64,000 nt of DNA. Source: Candidatus Altimarinota bacterium. GTDB taxonomy: Bacteria; Patescibacteriota; Gracilibacteria; UBA4473. The notes under the pieces were generated by a model. It was not told the DNA's origin. It worked only from the letters and a program-made list of their open reading frames with translations, and did no database searches. The stretch spans positions 1 to 64,000 of the forward strand of contig JAIPIF010000006.1 in the NCBI GenBank assembly GCA_021734785.1, in the 5' to 3' direction. The position numbers and the translations under genes are program-made. Positions 25,460 to 32,993 of this stretch are shown here, in pieces. Every line of letters begins with the position of its first letter. Position 1 is the stretch's first letter.

Positions 25460-27076
25460 TCAAAGCTGTGTCAGAAATTGCAAAAACTTCTGTCCTTCTT
25501 CCACGGAACGCAGTCGAAAGGTCGCAAACGATTCCCGCGCCTCGTCTTCAGAAATCACCACCCCCACTCCGCGACCACGCACCGTGCGAAAGGCAAATTC
25601 GTCCGTCACATCATCGCCCAGATAGCAGACCAGATGTTTTTTCCAGTCGAGTTTTTCGGCCTCCATCAGCGAGCGGATGGCTTCGCCTTTGTGCCAGGAG
25701 ATATCGGGCAAGAGTTCAAAGACTTTTTTTCCGGCCATGATCTGAAATTCTGGATGGGCTGTCTGTTGTTCCACGACCAATTTTTTGAGCTCCGCCTCCA
25801 GCGCCGGATCTGAAACCAAACGGAAGTGCACCGCCACGCTAAATTTCTTGTCCTCCACCAGTGCCCCGGGGATGGAGTCCGCCACAGCATGGAGCGCCTT
25901 TTTTATTTTTTTCAGCGAAGCATGAAAGGAGTCCAACCGCGGATTGGTGTACGAAAATTTTGGCCCCTGGATTTCAAATCCGTGATTGCCAGCGTAAAAA
26001 AGAGAATCCAGCTGGACAAACTTCCGGACTTCGTCGATCGGCCGCCCACTCACGATGGCGAGGAAATATTTTTGGGAGAGCTGTTTCAAAAGTTTCCGCG
26101 TCTCCGGAGGAAGGACCGCATCCTGTGGCCGAGAGACAATCGGCGAGAGGGTCCCATCATAGTCAAAAAACAGTGCCGGCTTGCGTTTGCTGTGCGTGAA
26201 CCATTTCTGCGGATCAGGGGCCGTCTCGGGAAGAAACATTTTTTGATCGGCTTTGGCCTCGGGCAACGGTTTGGGCTCAAAAAAGTCTCGTGGGACAGGG
26301 CGAAATCGCGCCGCCATTTCGGAGAGAGAGATTTCGGACAGATCGGAGACGACGATGTCGGCCCCTTCGGCGAGTAGTTTTTTGTGATTGTCCTGCCGGG
26401 CCACCCCGATCACCTGCCCAAACGCGCCGTTGCGCCCGGCGGCCACGCCCGAGGTAGCGTCTTCGATGATGACACTGTCTTCGGGTGAGATCCCCAGCTC
26501 CCGTGCACAGGCCAAAAAAGAATCGGGTTCGGGTTTGCCCCGCCAGGATTCTTCGCGGATCTCGACTCCCGTGACGATGGCATCAAAAAGATCCGTCAGC
26601 CCCTCTTTTTCCAGGAGAAAGTGTCCGTTTTTGGAGGAAGTGACGAGACCGACTTTGAGCCACTGTTTTTTTGCTTCACGAAGCAGGGCGACCGAACTCG
26701 GAAATGCCACACTACCCGCCCGCGACAGCACCCGGCGAAATGCCTCATTTTTGTTGTTGCCCAAACCACACACGGTGGTCAGGTTAGCCGGCTTGGCCGC
26801 ATCGCCGTACGGCAGATCGATGCCCCGAGATTCGAGAAACACCTTGACCCCTTTGTACCGGGGCTTGCCGTCGACGTACAACAGGTAGTCTTTTTGGGTA
26901 AAGGGCACAAACGGCTTTCCCTGGGTTTTGAGAAACGTATCGAAGGTTTCTTTCCATGCCTCAAAGTGCGTCTCTGCCGTCTGGGTGATCACCCCATCCA
27001 GATCAAAAATCACCGCCCGGAAGGGCCACTGGGGTGGCGTTTTGGGCGAGAGAAATTCCTGCCGTTTTGATTTCAT
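25460..27076 (-). CDS. otsB: Fusion of a beta-phosphoglucomutase-like HAD domain and trehalose-6-phosphatase
   Basis: 538 residues from ATG 27076 (MKSKRQEFLSPK). Residues ~20-250 are a HAD phosphatase/mutase domain (FDLDGVITQT, KPEPDSFLACARELG, VIIEDATSGVAAG) of the beta-phosphoglucomutase type. Residues ~300-538 are OtsB-like: FFDYDGTLSP, IVSGRPIDEV, CYLGDDVTDEFAF. OtsB releases trehalose from trehalose-6-phosphate; the first domain could convert beta-glucose-1-phosphate to glucose-6-phosphate. Domain order and total length with the GH65 gene (538+804) match M. tuberculosis OtsB1 (Rv2006, 1327 residues). Confidence 0.85.
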   Translation of the reverse strand: MKSKRQEFLSPKTPPQWPFRAVIFDLDGVITQTAETHFEAWKETFDTFLKTQGKPFVPFTQKDYLLYVDGKPRYKGVKVFLESRGIDLPYGDAAKPANLTTVCGLGNNKNEAFRRVLSRAGSVAFPSSVALLREAKKQWLKVGLVTSSKNGHFLLEKEGLTDLFDAIVTGVEIREESWRGKPEPDSFLACARELGISPEDSVIIEDATSGVAAGRNGAFGQVIGVARQDNHKKLLAEGADIVVSDLSEISLSEMAARFRPVPRDFFEPKPLPEAKADQKMFLPETAPDPQKWFTHSKRKPALFFDYDGTLSPIVSRPQDAVLPPETRKLLKQLSQKYFLAIVSGRPIDEVRKFVQLDSLFYAGNHGFEIQGPKFSYTNPRLDSFHASLKKIKKALHAVADSIPGALVEDKKFSVAVHFRLVSDPALEAELKKLVVEQQTAHPEFQIMAGKKVFELLPDISWHKGEAIRSLMEAEKLDWKKHLVCYLGDDVTDEFAFRTVRGRGVGVVISEDEARESFATFRLRSVEEGQKFLQFLTQL

Positions 27077-27202
27077 ACGCGCAAATCCTAGCGAAAAACC
27101 CACTTCGAAACAACGTTTTTTGTCGGAGAAAGCCCGATTGTTGTTGCAAACTTGTCCAAATTTCGTATCAAGAAAAGGTCCCTCTCTTTTGGAACATTTC
27201 TC

Positions 27203-28126
27203 ATGAAAAAAGTCATCTGGATCCTGATCGCGCTGGCGGTGATCACCACGATCATCACGTTTGTGCTCGAGCGAGAAAAGCAACCGCAAGAAATCGTCCG
27301 CCCGGACTGTTTTCTCGTGGATGAAAGCTATGAAAACACCGAGTTTCACATCGAGTACTGTCACACCGAATCCGAGGCGGTCAATCAGGAAATGGACGCC
27401 CTGCTCTCCCACCTGCGGGACAAAACCGAAGCCGCCGGGATCGAGCTCCTAGAAGTGGAAACACAGGCCAAGGCGGGTCTGTATGTCACGCAAGAAATGT
27501 TTGAATCCGTCGAGGATGTGCACAGCACGATGCTGACAATCTCCACGTACTGGGGCGGCGCCCACCCAAACACCGCACTGGAAACCTGGACGTACCGCGC
27601 CGACACGGGGGAAATTTTGAAATTTCATTCGCTCTTTCAGCCTGAACACAATCCACTCGAAACCATTTTTCCGATCGTGAAGACCCAGCTGATGGAAAAA
27701 ACTCCTGGCATCACAGAGGAGTGGGTGACGGAGGGAACGGGAAAAACAGAATTTGAAAAGTATGAAGATTTCGTCCTGGACGGCGACACGCTTGTGGTAA
27801 ACTTCGAGCCGTACCAGGTCGCCCCGTACGCCGCCGGCCCGCAGCAGGTACGGATTCCACTCAAAACTCTGGAAGCACTTCTCCAGCCGCCCTTTTTGAA
27901 TATGGAAAACCTGCCGGAGCAAAGAATGAAGCCGATGCTCCAGCACAAAGAAAGCTGTGAAGCCGCCGGCGGAAACTGGCTCTCGGCGTACCGCGAGTGT
28001 GAGGGCATCGGACAAAGCTGGTGCGAGCAGGAAATGGGCCGCTGGAACGAATGCGCCTCCGCGTGTCGGCACGACCCGGATGCAGAGATGTGCATCATGG
28101 TGTGTGTGCCGGTGTGTGGGTTTTGA
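27203..28126 (+). CDS. Secreted DUF3298-type protein with Cys-rich tail
   Basis: 307 residues from ATG 27203. One N-terminal hydrophobic helix (MKKVIWILIALAVITTIITF) anchors or exports it. The body has the DUF3298/DUF4163 layout (FHIEYCHTESEAVNQEM, STYWGGAHPNTALETW, NFEPYQVAPYAAGPQQVRIPL), found also in RsiV-type anti-sigma factors that bind lysozyme. The last ~55 residues are a Cys-rich module (ESCEAAGGNWL...CASAC...CIMVCVPVCGF) similar to that in the sugar dehydrogenase at 18018. It is divergent from the otsB gene; a TTGCAA/TATCAA pair at about 27137-27164 may be its promoter. Confidence 0.7.
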   Translation: MKKVIWILIALAVITTIITFVLEREKQPQEIVRPDCFLVDESYENTEFHIEYCHTESEAVNQEMDALLSHLRDKTEAAGIELLEVETQAKAGLYVTQEMFESVEDVHSTMLTISTYWGGAHPNTALETWTYRADTGEILKFHSLFQPEHNPLETIFPIVKTQLMEKTPGITEEWVTEGTGKTEFEKYEDFVLDGDTLVVNFEPYQVAPYAAGPQQVRIPLKTLEALLQPPFLNMENLPEQRMKPMLQHKESCEAAGGNWLSAYRECEGIGQSWCEQEMGRWNECASACRHDPDAEMCIMVCVPVCGF

Positions 28127-28160
28127 GAATATTACTCAAGAAAAGTCAAATATATTTCTC

Positions 28161-28189
28161 TTGCACTCAGGCAACCTGAGTGCTAAATT
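28161..28189 (+). promoter_or_regulatory. CIRCE element overlapping a promoter
   Basis: CTTGCACTC-N9-GAGTGCTAA (28160-28186) matches the CIRCE consensus TTAGCACTC-N9-GAGTGCTAA in 16 of 18 positions with exact spacing; HrcA binds such sites. The same bases form a promoter: TTGCAC 28161-28166, 17 bases, TAAATT 28184-28189. No hrcA, groEL or dnaK follows within the next genes; only three short frames do. Confidence 0.75.
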
Positions 28190-28196
28190 TCCAAGT

Positions 28197-28298
28197 ATGG
28201 ATTTTTTAAAAAGGTTCATTCGACCTCCAAACAAAATCTTCGTAAAAAACAAAACCGACGCCAGACGGGTCGGTTTCGCAGAAACACAAACTTTTTGA
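28197..28298 (+). CDS. Possible 33-residue peptide behind the CIRCE promoter
   Basis: MDFLKRFIRPPNKIFVKNKT..., basic, ending at TGA 28296-28298. The ATG is eight bases after the -10 box, so the message would be leaderless. The last part of the frame overlaps a small hairpin (ACCGAC/GTCGGT, about 28256-28275). No homologue is recognised; it may be only leader RNA. Confidence 0.3.
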   Translation: MDFLKRFIRPPNKIFVKNKTDARRVGFAETQTF

Positions 28299-28375
28299 GG
28301 AGTTTTCTGTTTCTTGCTCCCAAGTTACCTGGGTTTCGAAAGTCTGGCAAGATATTTTTTAACCCATTTTAAAAA

Positions 28376-28504
28376 ATGGCAGATCGAAGACTCGGAAAAG
28401 GTCCGTATGTCACGGATGAAGGAGGTGGAAGACAACCACGCTCTCGAAACAAAGATGGTTCCTGGCGCAAAAGGCGTTCAGATGCCGGAAAAAAACGAAA
28501 ATAA
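28376..28504 (+). CDS. Small basic protein, 42 residues
   Basis: MADRRLGKGPYVTDEGGGRQ, then PRSRNKDGSWRKRRSDAGKK and RK. Very basic and Gly-rich, probably nucleic-acid binding. No clear ribosome-binding site. It lies 25 bases before the next small gene on the same strand, and both are downstream of the CIRCE promoter. Confidence 0.45.
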   Translation: MADRRLGKGPYVTDEGGGRQPRSRNKDGSWRKRRSDAGKKRK

Positions 28505-28529
28505 CTCTATATTTTTTAATTTTCAACAA

Positions 28530-28733
28530 ATGAGATACTACGTTAATGCAAACGCCCAATCCAACGGCGATCATGAAGTCCATACGCAAAGTTGCGAGTG
28601 GCTTCCTAATGTGGAAAATCGAATTTTCCTCGGGGATTTTACTACTTGTGGCCCTGCTGTACGAGCAGCAAGAGAACACTTCACACAGGTAAATGGTTGC
28701 TATTACTGCTCTAGACTTTGTCATACACAGTAA
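28530..28733 (+). CDS. Conserved Cys-rich small hypothetical protein
   Basis: 67 residues: MRYYVNANAQSNGDHEVHTQ, a Cys in SCEWLPN, IFLGDFTTCGPAVRAAREH, and the end NGCYYCSRLCHTQ. The NAQxNGDHEVH opening and the closing CxxC-x3-CH recall a widespread short conserved family of unknown function, perhaps zinc-binding. A strong terminator follows eight bases after the stop. Its possible heat-shock control comes from the CIRCE site 340 bases upstream. Confidence 0.65.
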   Translation: MRYYVNANAQSNGDHEVHTQSCEWLPNVENRIFLGDFTTCGPAVRAAREHFTQVNGCYYCSRLCHTQ

Positions 28734-28740
28734 TTTTTAG

Positions 28741-28765
28741 AAAAGCGGGCTTCGGCCCGCTTTTT
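28741..28765 (+). terminator. Bidirectional terminator before nrdB
   Basis: AAAAGCGGGC-TTCG-GCCCGCTTTTTC: a ten-pair stem with a stable TTCG loop and T-runs on both strands, serving the small gene (plus) and nrdB (minus). Confidence 0.9.
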
Positions 28766-28788
28766 CTTTTTCCTGCAGAAACAAAACC

Positions 28789-29880
28789 CTAAAAATCCCA
28801 CGTCCCCTTGAGCGAACTCGACTGGGTGTAATTGACCACAGTGGACTCGAAAAAGTTGGTCTTTTCGGAATTGTTGTCGGCCATGGCTTCCAGATGTTTG
28901 TACGGATTTTTCTTGACCTCCGGGTACTCGGGGTCGAGTTTCAGGTAACTTAATCGTTCGTTCGCCAGAAACTTGGTGTACTGCTCGGTGGATTCCTTTG
29001 AGATCCCCGAAATTTCATTTCCCAGAATGTGATCAGACCATTTGATTTCTTGCTCCACGGCCGTGCGAAACATTTCGCGCAGTTTGGCTTCGTCCCACAT
29101 GTCGGGGAATTCTTTGCGAATTTCTTTCATGATGTTGGCAAAAAGCACCACGTGCGAGAGCTCGTCCCGCCGGATGTAGTTGATCATGCGCCCAGTGGCG
29201 ATCATCTTTTGGTTGTACACCAGCGTGTCAAAAAACGCGAAGCCGTTATAAAAATACAGCCCCTCGAGGAGATAATTTGCCACCAGTGCCTGGAAAAAGT
29301 TTTCGTCGCTGTCGTCGTCGATGAAGGCCTGGTACAGCTCCCCGATGTACCGGTTTCGCTCGAGGAGGACTTTGTCGTCCCGCCAGAAATAATAAATTTT
29401 GTCGCGCTCTTTGGCATCCACGACGGTTTCAAGGATCGTCGTGTACGACTGGGAGTGGATGGCTTCTTGGAATGACTGAATGGCCAGCAGCAGATTGACC
29501 TCCGACGACGTGATGTAGTCGGCAAAGTTTGGCAGATTCACGGTCTGCAGACTGTCGAGGAAGGTCAGAAAAGAAATGATGCCGCGGTACGCTCGCTGCT
29601 CAGGAGCATCCAACTTTTTGTACATGCTGGCATCGTCCCCGAGCCCCGAAACTTTTTCTGGCACCCAAAAATTGCCCACCATCAGCTGGTACATGTTTTT
29701 GGCCCAGGGATATTTGACGGCGTTGAGATTAAAAAGTCCCGTCATGTTCCCCTTGATAATCGTGCGATTCTCGAGGGAATCGTCGCCCGTGGGATTGAAG
29801 ATTTTATTGCGCTGCATGGTAGAAGCATTGAGTTTTTTGGCTGCTTTTTCGCTGCCGGAGTCCGGTGTCAGTTGTACCAT
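28789..29880 (-). CDS. nrdB: Class Ia ribonucleotide reductase, small subunit
   Basis: 363 residues. Diiron ligands and radical residue are visible: D109 (FLDSLQ), E139 and H142 with radical Tyr146 (FQEAIHSQSYT, compare E. coli ETIHSRSYT), then EGLYFYNGFAF and RDELSHVV for the second ligand set. A Tyr-radical, oxygen-dependent enzyme. It lies 42 bases downstream of nrdA in one transcription unit and ends before a strong terminator. Confidence 0.95.
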   Translation of the reverse strand: MVQLTPDSGSEKAAKKLNASTMQRNKIFNPTGDDSLENRTIIKGNMTGLFNLNAVKYPWAKNMYQLMVGNFWVPEKVSGLGDDASMYKKLDAPEQRAYRGIISFLTFLDSLQTVNLPNFADYITSSEVNLLLAIQSFQEAIHSQSYTTILETVVDAKERDKIYYFWRDDKVLLERNRYIGELYQAFIDDDSDENFFQALVANYLLEGLYFYNGFAFFDTLVYNQKMIATGRMINYIRRDELSHVVLFANIMKEIRKEFPDMWDEAKLREMFRTAVEQEIKWSDHILGNEISGISKESTEQYTKFLANERLSYLKLDPEYPEVKKNPYKHLEAMADNNSEKTNFFESTVVNYTQSSSLKGTWDF

Positions 29881-29922
29881 TTTTGAGAGAGATGAGAAAA
29901 TTATTGTGAGAAAAAAGGAAGA

Positions 29923-32559
29923 TTAGCCGCTGCAACTGTCGCACACCTCGTGCGCATCGCCCGACATCGAGCGCAGGTAGTAGACGGTCTTGATATCGGC
30001 CTTCCACGCACGAAAGTACCAGTCATAGAGTTCCGATGGGGAAGTCCGAGCGGGATTCATCATCCATTCGAAGGACACTGACTGGTCGACCCACTTGTAC
30101 ACGCGCGCGATCAGATCAATGACATCTTTCATGTCGAGATTGGGATATTCTTTGTAGTGCCAGAAATTTTCTTGGGACAGCTTCGGGGCCACGGTCACCG
30201 TGGGAGCAATCACGTTTGTCTCGACGAAGAATTTTTTGTACACCGGCAGCAGTCCGGCCGTGGTGCCGACGACACCCGCCGTGGAGGTGTTTGGCGCGGG
30301 AGCGAGGTGATAGCCAAATCGAAGTCCGTTTTTTTTGATGCGGGTAATCAGATCCTTCCAGTCGCGATCGGTTTTGGCGTTTGTGGCAAACCAACTCGCC
30401 GGACGACCAAAGAGTTTTCCTTTTGACCACTCGCTGTCGGGAAACAGTTCGTACTGTCCCCGCTCTTCCGAAAGCCTGACCGAGGCGTCCAACGTGGCGT
30501 ACGCGTATTTTTCGAAAAGCGCATCCGTGTGCTCACGGGCCGCTTCGGAATCATACGACAGGCCACTGCAGGCCAGGTGCTCTGCCAACCCCATGAACCC
30601 CAGCCCCACGGGTCTATATTTTTTAGCGGTACGCTCGGCCTCGCGGAGCGGGTAAAAGTTGAGGGAAATCACGTTGTCCAGCACGCGCATGGCGATCGGA
30701 AAAACTTTTTTGATCTCGGCATCGGTGTGCACGGCTGCGACATTGATAGAAGCCAGGTTGCAGACCACGGTGTCGCCGGGCTGATACTTGAGATGAACTT
30801 CTTCTGTATTTTTAGAACCCGACTCAAGACTTTCTTCGATGAATTTGGAGGGCGACGTGTTTTGGCAGATCTCGGTACACAGCTGCGTGGAGTAAATGTT
30901 TCCCACATGTTTATTTGGATTGGTCCGGTACACCGTGTCACGGAAAAATACGTACGGCATCCCGGTCTCCACGGCCGTTTTGAGGAAGAGTTTCATCAGA
31001 TCTTTTGCTTTCACCGTTTCCTTCATTTCCAGACGATCATCTTGCTCGCAGGCGGTGTAAAATGTTTCAAAGTCTGTGTCGAAATAGTCCTCCAATCGCT
31101 TGCCCGTGACACGAAAAATTTCATGTGGATCAAACAGCGTCCACTCCCCGTCCTGCTCAACGCGTTTCATGAAAATATCCGGCACCGAGATTGCGGGAAA
31201 CACGTCAAACGCTTTGCGTCGGATGTCTCCCGATTCGGTCTGGAGATGGAGAAAGTCGTGGATATCGCGATGCCAGACGTCCAGCGTTGGGGAAATCGCC
31301 CCCAGACGAGCGCCCAACTGATTGACCGCGCACGCGGTGTCATTGATCACCCGTGTCCAGGGGAGCACGCCCCCAGAAGCCCCTTTTGTCTGGCGGATCG
31401 AGGCCCCCTTGGCACGAATATGTCCTAAATACACTCCAACGCCCCCGCCAAATTTGGAGATCTGCGCCATGTTTTCGATGGAGTGATAAATCCCCCGCAG
31501 ATCGTCATCGACGTTGAGTTTGAAGCAGCTCGAGAGCTGATGAAATTTTGTGCGGGCGTTTAAAAGTGTCGGCGTGGGGAGGGAGAGTTTTTGGGTGCTG
31601 GTGACCTCATAAATCTGCTGAGCGACTTTCAATCGGTCTTTCTTTTTTTCGGGGATCGCGAGGAAGAGCGCCACCGCCAGATACATTTCCTGTGGGAGCT
31701 CGTGCACCACGTTATTCGGATTCAAAAGATACCGCCGGTCAAACGCCAGCATCGTGGAATAGATGTACGTAAAATCACGCTCACGATCCAGCCATTTTCC
31801 AGCAGCGAGCAAATCCTCCTCGGTGTAGGCTTCGTCAAATTTTTCGGAGTACAGATCCCGCTTTCGGTAGTGTTTGAAATGCTGCAGCCAGGCTTCTGGG
31901 CTGTATAAATCGGAGAAATCAAGCTGCCGATTTCGGGTCGCCTCGCCATAAAATTCAAGCGCATACAGCCGCCCCGCCACCGTCTGCCAGTGGATGTTGT
32001 CCACAGAAACCAGATCCACGGCCGCCTTGCGCAGCTGACGCAGAATATTTTGTGTTTTGATCCCGTCACTCAGCGTGATCTTGAAGATGTCAAAGAGGTC
32101 CTCAAACGGACATTCCTTCTCAAGTCCTTTTGCCGCGAGTGCCCAGGTGCGCTGAAGCTTTTCGGTGGAAAATTTTTCTTTTTTGCCATTCCGCTTGGTC
32201 ACCCGGAGTAAGTTTTTTTCGAGTTTTTCCAGTTCGGCAATGCGCTTTTCCGCCCGTTTTTGGGCGTGCTCAGCGCGGTAGAGGATGTACGATCGCGCGA
32301 CGGACAAATTGCCAGACTCGACCAACTCGCGCTCGACTAAATCCTGAATATCCTCGACCGAAGGGACTTTTTCGCGAGAAAAAAACTGGGCCTCCAGTTC
32401 CAATGTCACTTCAGCGGCAAGTTCTCGGGCAAAATTTTCAGGCGAGGCAATCTGGTGCTTTTCGGTCGCCTCAACTGATTTTTGCACAGCCGAGGAAATG
32501 CGAGACGCGTCAAAGGAAACCAGCTGGCCGGTGCGTTTATAGATCTGTGGATTTTTCAT
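29923..32559 (-). CDS. nrdA: Class Ia ribonucleotide reductase, large subunit
   Basis: 878 residues. One or two N-terminal ATP-cone regions (from residue 9, RTGQLVSFDASRISSAV, and from ~112, RVTKRNGKKEKFSTEKLQ) make the enzyme longer than E. coli NrdA and suggest dATP feedback control. Catalytic Cys are in LSSCFKLNVDDD, TQLCTEI (thiyl radical, about residue 557, with the Glu) and VVCNLASINVAA. The C-terminal CDSCSG holds the thioredoxin-reducible pair. Makes deoxyribonucleotides together with nrdB directly downstream. Confidence 0.95.
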   Translation of the reverse strand: MKNPQIYKRTGQLVSFDASRISSAVQKSVEATEKHQIASPENFARELAAEVTLELEAQFFSREKVPSVEDIQDLVERELVESGNLSVARSYILYRAEHAQKRAEKRIAELEKLEKNLLRVTKRNGKKEKFSTEKLQRTWALAAKGLEKECPFEDLFDIFKITLSDGIKTQNILRQLRKAAVDLVSVDNIHWQTVAGRLYALEFYGEATRNRQLDFSDLYSPEAWLQHFKHYRKRDLYSEKFDEAYTEEDLLAAGKWLDRERDFTYIYSTMLAFDRRYLLNPNNVVHELPQEMYLAVALFLAIPEKKKDRLKVAQQIYEVTSTQKLSLPTPTLLNARTKFHQLSSCFKLNVDDDLRGIYHSIENMAQISKFGGGVGVYLGHIRAKGASIRQTKGASGGVLPWTRVINDTACAVNQLGARLGAISPTLDVWHRDIHDFLHLQTESGDIRRKAFDVFPAISVPDIFMKRVEQDGEWTLFDPHEIFRVTGKRLEDYFDTDFETFYTACEQDDRLEMKETVKAKDLMKLFLKTAVETGMPYVFFRDTVYRTNPNKHVGNIYSTQLCTEICQNTSPSKFIEESLESGSKNTEEVHLKYQPGDTVVCNLASINVAAVHTDAEIKKVFPIAMRVLDNVISLNFYPLREAERTAKKYRPVGLGFMGLAEHLACSGLSYDSEAAREHTDALFEKYAYATLDASVRLSEERGQYELFPDSEWSKGKLFGRPASWFATNAKTDRDWKDLITRIKKNGLRFGYHLAPAPNTSTAGVVGTTAGLLPVYKKFFVETNVIAPTVTVAPKLSQENFWHYKEYPNLDMKDVIDLIARVYKWVDQSVSFEWMMNPARTSPSELYDWYFRAWKADIKTVYYLRSMSGDAHEVCDSCSG

Positions 32560-32727
32560 GCGAAAAAAGGGAAAAGAAAATACAAGATATTGTATGGGCT
32601 GCAGACTCTACACACCACATTTTGGGATTTCAACCGATTTAGAGGATTTTCCATTGCCGGCAAAAAGAAAAGATGGTGGAAAATAATTTTCCAGGGAATG
32701 TATTTTTCCTTTTAAGAGAAAAAAGGG

Positions 32728-32755
32728 TTGACAAAATACCCCTGGGGGGTATGCT
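32728..32755 (+). promoter_or_regulatory. Promoter with CsoR-type operator
   Basis: TTGACA 32728-32733, 16-base spacer, TATGCT 32750-32755. The spacer and -10 are covered by the inverted repeat ATACCCC-TGG-GGGGTAT (32736-32752), a G-tract palindrome as bound by CsoR-family repressors. The ATG of the regulator is at +8 from the -10, so the message should be leaderless. Confidence 0.75.
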
Positions 32756-32762
32756 TGGGCTG

Positions 32763-32993
32763 ATGCAGCAAGACTTTCAAAACCGTCTCCGGAGACTGGA
32801 AGGGCAAATCCGCGCCCTGCAAACCCTGACACAAGCGTCCGATTGCAAAAAAACCATTATACAATTTCAAGCCGCGCAAGCGGCCCTTGACAAATGCTTT
32901 GCAAATTACCTACAAAGAAACCTGCAGGAATGCCTCAAACAAAAACAAACCCAAAAGCTCGATGAAATTCTTCATTCGCTTACCCAACAATGA
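32763..32993 (+). CDS. CsoR/CstR-family repressor
   Basis: 76 residues from ATG 32763; a start 12 bases earlier overlaps the -10 box. All-helical CsoR family (DFQNRLRRLEGQIRALQTL). In copper CsoR the ligands are Cys36, His61 and Cys65; here the equivalent positions are Cys28, Asn53 and Cys57, so the His is lost while both Cys keep the 29-residue spacing, as in the persulfide sensor CstR. An extra Cys45 exists. It probably represses its own operon through the palindrome in its promoter. Stop and next start overlap (ATGA). Inducer: reactive sulfur, or copper bound in another way. Confidence 0.8.
   Translation: MQQDFQNRLRRLEGQIRALQTLTQASDCKKTIIQFQAAQAALDKCFANYLQRNLQECLKQKQTQKLDEILHSLTQQ

Noticed and set aside
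25457-25462. TGA recoded as an amino acid (Gracilibacteria-type code) joining otsB and GH65
   Set aside because: Many genes here end in TGA at sensible places with overlapping next starts (for example 5887, 32991, 34529), so TGA is a normal stop in this genome.
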